Source: Herminiimonas sp.
GTDB lineage: Bacteria; Pseudomonadota; Gammaproteobacteria; Burkholderiales; Burkholderiaceae_D
DNA length: 64,000 bases
NCBI GenBank assembly: GCA_028292265.1
Contig: JAQGMR010000018.1
Location: forward strand, 37,174-101,173
Direction: 5' to 3'
Shown here: positions 16,990-24,548 of the stretch, piece after piece
Layout of the letters: each line of letters starts with the position of its first letter
How positions within the stretch are numbered: position 1 is the first letter of the stretch
Translations under genes and position numbers: made by a program
The notes under the pieces: generated by a model
Database searches by the model: none
What the model saw: only the letters and a program-made list of their open reading frames with translations
Told to the model about the DNA's origin: nothing

Positions 16990-18086
16990 CGGATGATTTG
17001 AGCCTGCTGGTAAATGGCGCGCTGGTCTCCGGCTGGACGCAGTCACGGGTGACGAGGGGCGTGGAGCGGTGCCCTTCGGACTTCGATTTCGAGATGACAG
17101 AGCGGTACCCGAACGAGCCGAATGCATTCATCGTGCAGGAAGGCGATTCTTGCCAGGTGCTGCTCGGCAGTGACGTTGTGATAACCGGGTACGTTGACCG
17201 GGTGACGCCGTCCATCGATGCCGGCTCCCACTCAATCCATGTTTCAGGGCGCGGGAAGTGCGCCGACCTTGTGGATTGCGCAGCCGAGTGGCCAGGCGGT
17301 CAGATTAGCGGATCGTCCGTTTTGGCGATTGCTCAGAAGCTTTGCCTACCATACGGCGTTTTCTCCGACGGCCGCGTGGCCAGCCCAATAACGGTGAGCA
17401 CCGACGTGGCCGATGTTGGGCCGGTGATTCCTCTGCTCAGCTTAATCTTGGGCGAGACCCCGTTTTCCATCATCGAGCGGATCTGCCGGTATTCCGCGCT
17501 GCTGGCTTACGAGGAAGCGGACGGCAATCTTTTCTTGACCCGTGTCGGGGCAATTGAGGCTGCCAGCGGCCTGGTGCAGGGGAAGAACGTGCAGCGTGCC
17601 AGCATCATGAAGTCAATGGACCAACGATATTCCGAGGTCTACGGGTATATCCAGTCTGTCGACACTTTCCACGACGTGGGGGATCTGGGAAATCTTCAAC
17701 ACATTGCGGTCGACCCGAATGTCGCCCGTCACCGGCGCATGGTCGTTATTGCCGAATCCGGGGATAGCGGGTTCGAAATACTCCGACGCAGGACACTGTG
17801 GGAAGTCGCTCGCCGTTTCGGACGGTCCTACCCATTAAGCGTGACCGTCGACAGCTGGCGCGACGGTGCCGGAACGCTGTGGACGCCGAATACGCTGGTG
17901 CCCGTGTCTCTACCGGCACTGAAGATCCCGGACGGGAAATGGATCGTCAGCGAAGTTTCGTATAACCAGTCTCCGGCTGGCGGCACGACCGCTGATCTGG
18001 TGCTTATGCCGCCGGACGCCTTCCTGCCGCAGCCGGTCACGCTCCTGCCTGCATTCCTCGATGTAAAACCGGTGCCGCGGCAATGA
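16986..18086 (+). CDS. baseplate hub protein, Mu gpP (gp44)-like
   Basis: The 366-residue protein matches Mu gp44-type hub proteins, related to the gp27 and gpD hub families. It has VSGWTQSRVTRGVERCPSDF, then YPNEPNAFIVQEGDSCQV, VITGYVDRVTPSIDAGSHS and ISVSGRGKCADLVDC-like VSGRGKCADLVDCAAEWPGG. The hub joins the tube to the central spike. The start overlaps the previous stop, and the stop overlaps the spike gene. Confidence 0.9.
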   Translation: MTDDLSLLVNGALVSGWTQSRVTRGVERCPSDFDFEMTERYPNEPNAFIVQEGDSCQVLLGSDVVITGYVDRVTPSIDAGSHSIHVSGRGKCADLVDCAAEWPGGQISGSSVLAIAQKLCLPYGVFSDGRVASPITVSTDVADVGPVIPLLSLILGETPFSIIERICRYSALLAYEEADGNLFLTRVGAIEAASGLVQGKNVQRASIMKSMDQRYSEVYGYIQSVDTFHDVGDLGNLQHIAVDPNVARHRRMVVIAESGDSGFEILRRRTLWEVARRFGRSYPLSVTVDSWRDGAGTLWTPNTLVPVSLPALKIPDGKWIVSEVSYNQSPAGGTTADLVLMPPDAFLPQPVTLLPAFLDVKPVPRQ

Positions 18087-18547
18087 TGGATTCTATTCAA
18101 CGGCTCTATCAGCGCCTGCTGCACGTGATCGGGCGCGGCCGTGTGACCCAGGGCAACGACACAGGCAACGTCCAGACGCTGCAGCTGCGTCTCGGCCCAG
18201 ACGAGGTGCGCGACAACACGCCGCGCCTGGCCGAGTTCGGTTTCACATCGATGCCGCCGACCGGATCAGATGCGGTCCTGGTGTTCGTCGGCGGCGATCG
18301 CTCGAACGGCGTCGTGATAGCGACCGGTCATCAATCGTCCCGACTAAAAAATCTGAAGGCCGGCGAGGTCGCGATCTATGACGACCAGGGGCAATCGGTA
18401 TACCTAACGCGTGCCGGGATCATCGTGAACGGCGGCGGCCATGCCGTCACGGTCATCGGTGACGTGATAGCCGATGGCATCAGCCTCAAGCACCACGTCC
18501 ACAGCGGTGTTTCAACCGGCCTCAGCAATACAGGCGGACCAGTATGA
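18083..18547 (+). CDS. baseplate spike protein, Mu gp45 / gpV-like
   Basis: The 154-residue protein has an OB-like N-terminal domain (NVQTLQLRLGPDEVRDNTPR, then EFGFTSMPPTGSDAVLVFVG) and a beta-helical needle with repeated V-x-V strands. It ends in ISLKHHVHSGVSTGLSNTGG, the H-x-H motif that in such spikes can bind a metal at the tip. The spike pierces the outer membrane. Overlaps of four bases connect it to gpP and gp46. Confidence 0.9.
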   Translation: MMDSIQRLYQRLLHVIGRGRVTQGNDTGNVQTLQLRLGPDEVRDNTPRLAEFGFTSMPPTGSDAVLVFVGGDRSNGVVIATGHQSSRLKNLKAGEVAIYDDQGQSVYLTRAGIIVNGGGHAVTVIGDVIADGISLKHHVHSGVSTGLSNTGGPV

Positions 18548-18990
18548 GCGACACGACGACGACATGGATTCCGGCTCTCGGGCGCGGGGATTGGGCACTG
18601 AACGGCGCGCAGCTGCAGGCCGGAAGCGATCTCCAGTCGGCGCTGCTGATCAGCATCTTCACTGACCGCGAAGCCGAGCCGGACGACGTTATCCCGGATG
18701 GCACGACGAATCCGCGGGGCTGGTGGTGCGATGCTGATCAGCCGTACAAGATCGGCTCGCGGCTGTGGCTGCTGTCGCGCGCCAAGCAATCGAAAGAGAC
18801 GCTGGACCGTGCCAACAAGTACATCGCCGAGGCCTTGAAGTGGTTTCTGGACGATGGCGTCGTCGCGCGGTTCGACATCACTACGGAATGGACACGGTCC
18901 TCCCAACTGGGCGCCAAGGTGGTGGCCTATCGCAACGATGGAACCTCGATGGCACTGAACTTTGCCAGCGTATGGAAGGGGATTAACTAA
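18544..18990 (+). CDS. baseplate protein, Mu gp46-like
   Basis: The 148-residue protein has the gp46 pattern: LNGAQLQAGSDLQSALLISI, DREAEPDDVIPDGTTNPRGW, WWCDADQPYKIGSRLWLLSR, and a helical middle. In Mu it is a baseplate wedge component similar to the gp25/W family. Its TAA overlaps the following ATG. Confidence 0.9.
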   Translation: MSDTTTTWIPALGRGDWALNGAQLQAGSDLQSALLISIFTDREAEPDDVIPDGTTNPRGWWCDADQPYKIGSRLWLLSRAKQSKETLDRANKYIAEALKWFLDDGVVARFDITTEWTRSSQLGAKVVAYRNDGTSMALNFASVWKGIN

Positions 18991-20105
18991 TGCCGTTCAC
19001 AAGGCCGTCACTATCGGATCTACGGTCCCAAGTCGCCCAGGACATCGCGTCCGCGGCGCCTGGGTCCGATCCGCTGCTGCGATTCTCGAATCTGAAGATC
19101 ACCGGCGACGCGCAGGCTGCGCTGGCGAATCTCCACTACGGTTACCTCGACTGGATCGCGAAGAACGCGGTTCCGTTCACGGCATCGGGTGAGTTCCTGG
19201 AAGGATGGGCCGGCCTGATCGGCGTCATCCGCAAGCCAGCGACATCTGCTTCCGGTTCGGTGACCTTCATCGGGACGCCAGGAGCCGTCATTCCAGCCGG
19301 AGTAAAGGTGGTGCGGGGCGATGGCGTAACGTTCACCACAGGGGCAGGACAGACCCTAGGCGGCGGTGGAACAGCAATTGTGACTGCTACTGCCGATGCA
19401 GACTTGACTGGCCAAACTGGCGCCTTTGGGAATAACGCCCTCAGCACTGTCATGACGCTTGGCCAAGCGATTGCCGGCGTGCAGTCCAACGGCACGGTGT
19501 CGGCGGTGTTCGCCGGCGGTGCGGATCTCGAAACGGATGACGCGCTTCGCAGCCGGATGCTTTTCGCGTACCAGAACCCACCCCAGGGCGGCGATAAGAA
19601 CGACTACGTGCAGTGGGCGCTGGCGGTACCGGGCGTGACGCGCGCCTGGTGCTTCCCGAATGTGGCGGGCCCAGGCACGGTGTCGGTCTATACCATGTGG
19701 GATGTCAGCGAAGCGGCGCACGGCGGATTCCCGCAAGGGAGCAACGGTGTCGCAACCGGTGAGACCCGAGCGGCAGCCGCAACCGGTGACCAGCTGGCGG
19801 TGGCCAATGCGCTTTTCGCGCTGCAGCCTGTCACGGCTCTGGTCTATCACCTCACGCCGACAGCCAACCCGGTTGCTTTCACGATCAGCGGCATTCCTGT
19901 TGCCTCGCGTGCCGCGATCCCTGGTGCCATCGCTGGCGTGTTCCTGAACGACGGCGTGCCGGGCGGCTCGATCCCGCTGGCCCATATCTGGTCCGCTATC
20001 GCAGCCGTGTCCGGCGTGAACGATTTCGTCATCACGTCGCCAGCAGTGGACATCACCAACGCCGCCGGCGCACTGCCGACGGTCGGCGCGCTCACCTTTA
20101 CCTAA
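18990..20105 (+). CDS. baseplate J protein, Mu gp47-like
   Basis: The 371-residue protein is a BaseplateJ family member. It has DPLLRFSNLKITGDAQAALA, a YLDWIAKNAVPFTASGEFLE segment, the beta-rich SGSVTFIGTPGAVIPAGVKV domain and LRSRMLFAYQNPPQGGDKND. It forms the wedge surrounding the hub and helps trigger sheath contraction. Length and order match Mu-like phages. Confidence 0.93.
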   Translation: MPFTRPSLSDLRSQVAQDIASAAPGSDPLLRFSNLKITGDAQAALANLHYGYLDWIAKNAVPFTASGEFLEGWAGLIGVIRKPATSASGSVTFIGTPGAVIPAGVKVVRGDGVTFTTGAGQTLGGGGTAIVTATADADLTGQTGAFGNNALSTVMTLGQAIAGVQSNGTVSAVFAGGADLETDDALRSRMLFAYQNPPQGGDKNDYVQWALAVPGVTRAWCFPNVAGPGTVSVYTMWDVSEAAHGGFPQGSNGVATGETRAAAATGDQLAVANALFALQPVTALVYHLTPTANPVAFTISGIPVASRAAIPGAIAGVFLNDGVPGGSIPLAHIWSAIAAVSGVNDFVITSPAVDITNAAGALPTVGALTFT

Positions 20106-20108
20106 GCC

Positions 20109-20705
20109 ATGTCAGCTCCTCAATATAACGCCGCAGACTATCTGTCGGCGCTGAAGGCGCTTATGCCACGCGGTCCCGTTTGGCCACGCGACGTGGATGC
20201 AGTGCAGTCAAAAGTTCTGTCTGGCCTGACGCCGACCTATGTGCGGCAGAACGCCCGGGCGAATGCCTTACTCGGTGAAGCGCTGCCGCTCACAACGTTC
20301 GAGCTGCTGCCGGAATGGGAAGCCACACTCGGGCTGCCCGATCCGTGCGCCGGCGTGTCGCCGACGGTTCAGGGCCGGCGCGCCCAAGTGGTGGCACGGT
20401 TCGCCAACGTCGGCGGCCAGTCGGTGGCTCAAATGGTGGCCTTTGCGAAAACGCTCGGCTACACGATCACCGTCACGCAGTTCACGCCTGCTAGGGCGGG
20501 CTTGCTTCGAGCAGGTCAGCCGCTATGTGCGAGCGCTTGGGCGCATGCCTGGCGCGTGAATGCGCCGACCAATACCGTCAACCCGTTCCGGGCCGGATCA
20601 GCAACGGCTGGTGAGCCGCTTTCCTCATCCGGCAATGCTGTTCTTGAATGTGAGCTGGCTGCAGTCAAGCCCGCGCATACCACTGTGTTTTTCAAATACA
20701 CCTGA
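20109..20705 (+). CDS. DUF2313 (YmfQ) tail protein, Mu gp48-like
   Basis: The 198-residue protein has YLSALKALMPRGPVWPRDVD at the start, then TTFELLPEWEATLGLPDPCA and QGRRAQVVARFANVGGQSV, all hallmarks of the DUF2313/gp48 family. The C-terminal half includes the CASAWAHAWRVN region. In Mu-like phages it links baseplate and fibres. It is followed by the fibre gene after a short spacer with GAAGGAAC. Confidence 0.9.
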   Translation: MSAPQYNAADYLSALKALMPRGPVWPRDVDAVQSKVLSGLTPTYVRQNARANALLGEALPLTTFELLPEWEATLGLPDPCAGVSPTVQGRRAQVVARFANVGGQSVAQMVAFAKTLGYTITVTQFTPARAGLLRAGQPLCASAWAHAWRVNAPTNTVNPFRAGSATAGEPLSSSGNAVLECELAAVKPAHTTVFFKYT

Positions 20706-20720
20706 TAGAAGGAACAATCC

Positions 20721-21326
20721 ATGTTTCGTATTGATGATCCATCAGCCGCTGCAGCGCTGCCAGCACCTGAAGCCGCCGGCACAGAAGGCTATTTCACCGA
20801 AGGAAATCCGGGCGTCACGGCCGCGTCGCTGGTCCGCGCCTCATTCCTGAACATGATTCAGGAAGAACTGCGGGCGATCACTGTTGCAGGCGGTCAGACG
20901 CCATCTAAGACCACGTACAACCAGGTACTTCTCGCGTTGCAGGCGTTGTTCGTTGGCCTATCCGGCAATCAAACCGTAGCAGGAACAAAGTCCTTTAGTA
21001 GCCCGCCAATCGCCAAGAACATCGTCAAGGCGTGGGTTACGTTCGACGGCGCCACGGGCACTATTAAAGGCTCACACAACGTCTCGAGCGTCACACGAAA
21101 TTCGGTCGGTGACTACAACGTTAACTTCCCGGGTGGAGTTTTTGCGGACTTGAATTACTGCCCGGTTGGATCGCTCAATAACTTATCGGTGAACAGCGTA
21201 ACGATGGACCTAAACGGCGTACCGACTTCGCAAACCACGAATCGCCTGAGAACCGGCTACGGACTCAGCGGAACATACACCTTGGTCGATATGCCTTTTG
21301 TGACCGTCATTTATCTTGGGAGCTAA
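20721..21326 (+). CDS. short tail fibre protein
   Basis: The 201-residue protein has an N-terminal attachment domain common in Burkholderiales tail fibres: GTEGYFTEGNPGVTAASLV followed by FLNMIQEELRAITVAGGQTP. A linker NQTVAGTKSFSSPP precedes a compact C-terminal beta domain that probably contacts the receptor. It is short for a fibre, and the SGNH and repeat proteins at the left of the window could supply further receptor-directed functions. Receptor unknown. Confidence 0.75.
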   Translation: MFRIDDPSAAAALPAPEAAGTEGYFTEGNPGVTAASLVRASFLNMIQEELRAITVAGGQTPSKTTYNQVLLALQALFVGLSGNQTVAGTKSFSSPPIAKNIVKAWVTFDGATGTIKGSHNVSSVTRNSVGDYNVNFPGGVFADLNYCPVGSLNNLSVNSVTMDLNGVPTSQTTNRLRTGYGLSGTYTLVDMPFVTVIYLGS

Positions 21327-21329
21327 AGA

Positions 21330-21740
21330 GTGAACATCATCTGGAAAAAAGCATCTGGCGGAATCGCGATTACAGCCATGGCCGATGGCGTTTCGGATCC
21401 TCGTGACGAGGCCGAAGCGATTCAGTCATCTGGCGGCATACCCGCCGATTGGCGAGCCGTAGCATTCGACGTCGAACTCCCCGGCCATCCGGACAGCTTC
21501 GACTACGTCAACGGCGCCTTCGTTGCCATTACTCCTGCGATCTCATGGGCCGCATATCAAGCTCAAGCGCAAACGGCGCTGGCCAAGTCGGATGTCACCA
21601 TCTTGCGATGCGTCGAAAGCGGCGTCGCTGTGCCCTCGGCATGGGCCGGCTATCGGGCGGCGCTCCGAGCAATCGTCGCTGTCTCGACCGGGACGCCGGA
21701 CACGCTTCCGACCAGGCCGCCTTTCCCGACTGGAACCTGA
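21330..21740 (+). CDS. tail fibre assembly chaperone-like protein
   Basis: The 136-residue protein begins at GTG 21330 just after the fibre gene, the standard slot for a fibre chaperone. It has an N-terminal beta region (IIWKKASGGIAITAMADGV, IPADWRAVAFDVELP), then a helical ISWAAYQAQAQTALAKSDV and a C-terminal WAGYRAALRAIV segment with DTLPTRPPFPTG. That end is the pattern of several fibre-assembly proteins. A strong terminator follows. Confidence 0.7.
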   Translation: MNIIWKKASGGIAITAMADGVSDPRDEAEAIQSSGGIPADWRAVAFDVELPGHPDSFDYVNGAFVAITPAISWAAYQAQAQTALAKSDVTILRCVESGVAVPSAWAGYRAALRAIVAVSTGTPDTLPTRPPFPTGT

Positions 21741-21760
21741 CCCGCGGTCAACGACCTACG

Positions 21761-21783
21761 GCCCGCTTCGGCGGGCTTTTTTA
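21761..21783 (+). terminator. intrinsic terminator between tail and lysis genes
   Basis: GCCCGC and GCGGGC pair around a short TTCG-type loop and are followed by six T residues. It ends the structural transcript before the lysis cassette. Confidence 0.8.
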
Positions 21784-21803
21784 TGCCTACGGAGTCCTCG
21801 CTA

Positions 21804-22181
21804 ATGCTAACCACCATTGCCCTGTACCTCGCCGTTGCGTTCGACATCTACTGGCTCGTCTATGCCTATCTCGGGATTGCTACTTGGGTTCTCTACCTCT
21901 CCGTCATGCGCTTGCAAGAGACACGCGACGGGGTAGGACTGACCAAGCCGGCCCTGATCGTCGGGTACATCGTGCTTGCTATCGGACTGGCCCACGACTG
22001 CGCTTTCAACTTCTGGAACACCCCGCTGTTGTGGGAACTGCCGCAAGAGTGGCTATTCACGCCGAGGTGCTCAAGACATTGCCATCAACCCGGCTGGAAA
22101 GGCGCGATCTGCACATGGTATTGCGACAACGCGCTGGATCGGTTTGCACCGGGCGGCAAGCACTGTTCCTGTAAAGCTTAG
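21804..22181 (+). CDS. phage membrane protein upstream of the lysis genes
   Basis: I use ATG 21804, which has a GGAG site at suitable distance; an in-frame ATG at 21783 lies on the terminator tail. The protein of about 125 residues has three predicted membrane segments (LTTIALYLAVAFDIYWLV, YLGIATWVLYLSVM, LIVGYIVLAIGLAHDC). It ends in a Cys- and His-rich tail with RCSRHCHQPGW and CTWYCDN. I do not recognise it; a holin-like or lysis-accessory role is possible from position. Confidence 0.6.
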   Translation: MLTTIALYLAVAFDIYWLVYAYLGIATWVLYLSVMRLQETRDGVGLTKPALIVGYIVLAIGLAHDCAFNFWNTPLLWELPQEWLFTPRCSRHCHQPGWKGAICTWYCDNALDRFAPGGKHCSCKA

Positions 22182-22192
22182 AGGACGCATCC

Positions 22193-22495
22193 ATGAGTCT
22201 GAACGACGCACAGTTTAGGGAATTATCGGACGCCAACATGGCCAGCACCGACGAGCGCGAACTGTTTGCTGCGCGGCTGCTCAAGGTCGAGCGAAAACTT
22301 GACGCCAACACGGAATTGACGGCCAAGCTCGGCACCGACATGGCGACCTTTTTAACCATCTTCGACACGTTCGAGGCGGGTTTTAAGGTGCTTGGCGGCC
22401 TCGGAAAAATTGCCAGATGGGCCGCGCCAATTCTGACCGCCTGCGCCGCTATCTGGGCAATCATGCACGGCAAATTTCCGAAGATTGGCGATTGA
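22193..22495 (+). CDS. putative holin-like or accessory lysis protein
   Basis: The 100-residue protein has an amphipathic N-terminal region with coiled-coil character (ERELFAARLLKVERKLDAN) and one C-terminal membrane helix (WAAPILTACAAIWAIMHG). This one-span layout resembles XhlA-type phage membrane proteins found next to endolysins. The stop overlaps the endolysin ATG. Function is inferred from topology and neighbours. Confidence 0.6.
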   Translation: MSLNDAQFRELSDANMASTDERELFAARLLKVERKLDANTELTAKLGTDMATFLTIFDTFEAGFKVLGGLGKIARWAAPILTACAAIWAIMHGKFPKIGD

Positions 22496-23022
22496 TGATC
22501 ACCTTGGCGCAGCTTCAGGCGGTCATGCCCTTTGCCCACGCTGCGGCCGGCAAGTTTCTGGATCCGCTAAATGCCGCAATGGACGAGTTCGACATCAACA
22601 CGCCCGACCGTGCCGCCGCCTTCCTGGCGCAGCTGGCGCACGAGTCCGGACAGTTTCGCTACGTCGAAGAGCTGGCCAGCGGGCAGGCCTATGAGTTCCG
22701 CTCGGATCTCGGCAACACGCAGCCAGGGGACGGCAAGCGATTCAAGGGCAGGGGGCTGATACAGATCACCGGCCGCTCCAACTACGTTGCCTGCATGCTC
22801 GCGCTCGACGTCGATTGCGTGGTCCATCCCGAGCTGCTTTGCGAGCCGGAGAACGCTTGCCGATCCGCCGCATGGTTCTGGAAGTCCCGCGGCTTGAACG
22901 AACTGGCCGACGCCGGCGACTTCGAGAAGATCACGCGCCGGATCAATGGCGGGCTCAATGGGGAAGCGGACCGGCTGGCCCTGTGGGAAGTGGCACGGCA
23001 AGTCATCCAGGAGGCAGCGTGA
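22495..23022 (+). CDS. endolysin, glycoside hydrolase family 19
   Basis: The 175-residue protein is a GH19 chitinase-like lysozyme. It has AFLAQLAHESGQFRYVEEL with the catalytic-type glutamates, the GDGKRFKGRGLIQITGRSNY core motif and CRSAAWFWKSRGLNELAD. It cleaves peptidoglycan after holin action. There is no signal peptide, so it needs a holin. I start at ATG 22495, overlapping the previous stop by one base. Confidence 0.92.
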   Translation: MITLAQLQAVMPFAHAAAGKFLDPLNAAMDEFDINTPDRAAAFLAQLAHESGQFRYVEELASGQAYEFRSDLGNTQPGDGKRFKGRGLIQITGRSNYVACMLALDVDCVVHPELLCEPENACRSAAWFWKSRGLNELADAGDFEKITRRINGGLNGEADRLALWEVARQVIQEAA

Positions 23023-23303
23023 ACGAATTCTTCAAGCAGATGCTGACCGAGTCCGACAACAGCACGGCGGATGTCTTTCGCTGGCTGGCCGTCGTGTCGG
23101 TGCTGGTCGGTCTGGGCCTGTCGATCTATTCGGTCGGCTGGCAAAACGAGAAGTTCGACATGCAGAAGTTCGGCGCCGGCGTCGGGATCCTGCTGGCCGG
23201 CGTGGGCGTGGCACTGAAGCTCAAACCCGAGACGCAGTGCGGCACATCGACCTCGACCACCTATACATCCCAGACCACCGACGTCAAGAAACCGGAGGAA
23301 TGA
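23019..23303 (+). CDS. holin-like two-span membrane protein
   Basis: The 94-residue protein starts at GTG 23019 behind a strong CAGGAGG site that lies inside the endolysin gene. Two hydrophobic segments (WLAVVSVLVGLGLSIYSVGW and FGAGVGILLAGVGVALKL) are separated by a charged loop and followed by a polar Thr/Ser tail. This fits a small class II-type holin, although the holin could instead be the protein upstream of the endolysin. The stop overlaps the next gene. Confidence 0.65.
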   Translation: MNEFFKQMLTESDNSTADVFRWLAVVSVLVGLGLSIYSVGWQNEKFDMQKFGAGVGILLAGVGVALKLKPETQCGTSTSTTYTSQTTDVKKPEE

Positions 23304-23674
23304 TGGCAGCATTAGGAACCAAGTTGCGCGCGTTTGAATACGACATGGTCATGTTCTACTGCCCAGGTTGCGACGAGGCGCACACGATCCGCGCTCGCAC
23401 AGACGCCGTCAACGCGCCGCGCCCATCGTGGACGTTCAACGGAAACGGTGACGCGCCGACATTCACGCCGTCGATTCTCGTAACCGGGATGCAGACAATT
23501 AAGGACGCTAATGGTGAATGGACTGGAGAGTGGGTGCGCGATGCCGATGGCAAAGGCGTCAAAGGCATTTGCCATTCCTTCGTCACCGATGGCCGCATCC
23601 AATTCCTAACCGACTGCACCCATGCCTTGGCTGGCCAGACGGTCGACCTGCCTGACTATCCGGGAGACGAATGA
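23303..23674 (+). CDS. DUF6527 family protein in the lysis cassette
   Basis: The 123-residue protein carries a putative metal site FYCPGCDEAHTI, then WTFNGNGDAPTFTPSILV, and the C-terminal block GICHSFVTDGRIQFLTDCTH / ALAGQTVDLPDYP. Phages often keep this family near lysis genes, but its role is unclear. A second member lies at 27310-27717 next to the ubiquitin-like operon. From memory, DUF6527 proteins also occur in bacterial ubiquitin-like operons; that link should be verified. ATG 23303 is preferred over ATG 23300 for ribosome-site spacing. Confidence 0.8.
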   Translation: MAALGTKLRAFEYDMVMFYCPGCDEAHTIRARTDAVNAPRPSWTFNGNGDAPTFTPSILVTGMQTIKDANGEWTGEWVRDADGKGVKGICHSFVTDGRIQFLTDCTHALAGQTVDLPDYPGDE

Positions 23675-24147
23675 TGTTTGCCTGGCTAACACCCTACAAG
23701 CTGATGATCGAGATCGCCTTCTTTGGCGCGCTGATGGCAGGCGTGGCGTTCGGGGCGCATGTGTTCCTGAACTACGAGCGGCAGATCGGCTATGACAAGG
23801 CGGTGGCCGAGTACAAGGTCAAGGAAATTGAAGCGAGAGAAGCCGCGGCCGAGAAGACCGCCCTGATGCAAAAACAAATCGATGAGGCGACCCAGAATGC
23901 ACAAGCGCGCGAACAAACGATCAAGACTCTGGCTGCTGGCGCTGTTCGCGCTTCTGGCGGGCTGCACGACACCATCGCTGCTATCAGCCGTGGTGTGCCC
24001 AGCGCTACCATCGATGCCCTCCGTCTCTCAACCACAACCCTCGCAAGAGTACTCAACGACTGCCAGAACACTTATCGAGGCATGGCAGAAATCGCTGACC
24101 GACACGCTTCCGACACCCGCACCTTGACTGAAGCCTGGCCGAAATGA
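23671..24147 (+). CDS. Rz: inner-membrane spanin, Rz-like
   Basis: The 158-residue protein has one N-terminal membrane helix (KLMIEIAFFGALMAGVAFGAH approximates residues 9-30), then a long coiled-coil region (VKEIEAREAAAEKTALMQKQ) and a C-terminal globular end. This is the i-spanin architecture. With the lipoprotein Rz1 it fuses inner and outer membranes in the last step of lysis. Rz1 is encoded inside it in another frame. Confidence 0.85.
   Translation: MMFAWLTPYKLMIEIAFFGALMAGVAFGAHVFLNYERQIGYDKAVAEYKVKEIEAREAAAEKTALMQKQIDEATQNAQAREQTIKTLAAGAVRASGGLHDTIAAISRGVPSATIDALRLSTTTLARVLNDCQNTYRGMAEIADRHASDTRTLTEAWPK
23897..24127 (+). CDS. Rz1: outer-membrane spanin lipoprotein, Rz1-like (embedded in Rz)
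   Basis: In the +1 frame relative to Rz, ATG 23897 opens a short protein with a basic N-terminus, hydrophobic LWLLALFALLAGC and lipobox LAGC. A Pro/Ser/Gln-rich mature part ends in TPAP. This is the classic Rz1 lipoprotein wholly nested in Rz. An ATG at 23882 is also in frame but gives a longer n-region. Nesting plus the lipobox makes the call firm. Confidence 0.85.
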   Translation: MHKRANKRSRLWLLALFALLAGCTTPSLLSAVVCPALPSMPSVSQPQPSQEYSTTARTLIEAWQKSLTDTLPTPAP

Positions 24148-24159
24148 GCGGAGGACGTC

Positions 24160-24393
24160 GTGCGATCCAACTGTTTGTTTTTTTACCTGGCACTCAGCCG
24201 GCGTCGAGCAAGGAAGGGGCGGCGCGGTTACTTCACGATGCGATGGTCCTGGCATGGACCGTTCCCGCATGTGCTGTACCAGTATTGGAGTCCGCTTGGA
24301 CGCCTACGACAAGTATCGTTCGTGCCGCTCAACCCCATCACGCGATCCATACCGCCGCTTCTATTTGAGGGGCGGGTGAAGTGGGGGGATTAG
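24160..24393 (+). CDS. small phage protein at the end of the lysis region
   Basis: GTG 24160 is preceded by GGAGG at good spacing and gives 77 residues; an internal ATG at 24238 gives 51. The C-terminal part has MRWSWHGPFPHVLYQYW, then VSFVPLNPITRSIPPLLFEG and ends RVKWGD. I recall short phage proteins ending with this pattern, function unknown. A diverged copy of its last codons reappears at 25612-25650 on the far side of the acyltransferase gene. Confidence 0.55.
   Translation: MRSNCLFFYLALSRRRARKGRRGYFTMRWSWHGPFPHVLYQYWSPLGRLRQVSFVPLNPITRSIPPLLFEGRVKWGD
24352..24393 (+). repeat. direct repeat copy A (3' end of the small phage gene)
   Basis: The end of the 24160-24393 gene, encoding PPLLFEGRVKWGD and stop, is imperfectly repeated at 25612-25650. 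The two copies bracket the first acyltransferase gene. Confidence 0.6.
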
Positions 24394-24495
24394 TTCTTCA
24401 GTGATTATGGGCGACAGGTCGCACTAGCGACCCAACGCTGTCGTCACATGAAAAATTCGGGTCGTATCGACTCCGGAGCGGAATCGCAGTGCCGC

Positions 24496-24501
24496 TATAA
24501 T
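24496..24501 (+). promoter_or_regulatory. candidate -10 element before the acyltransferase
   Basis: A perfect TATAAT lies 48 bases upstream of the acyltransferase ATG. No good -35 hexamer is seen at standard spacing. An independent promoter is expected for a cargo gene expressed from a silent prophage, but this is weak evidence. Confidence 0.3.
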
Positions 24502-24548
24502 GCGCGATCAATATTTGGGGGGGAGCCCTAACGCGCAGTTCGCAACGG

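Noticed and set aside
24144..24368. Frame overlapping the small phage gene at 24160
   Set aside because: The 24160-24393 frame has a better ribosome site and a phage-like C-terminal pattern; this one looks like noise.
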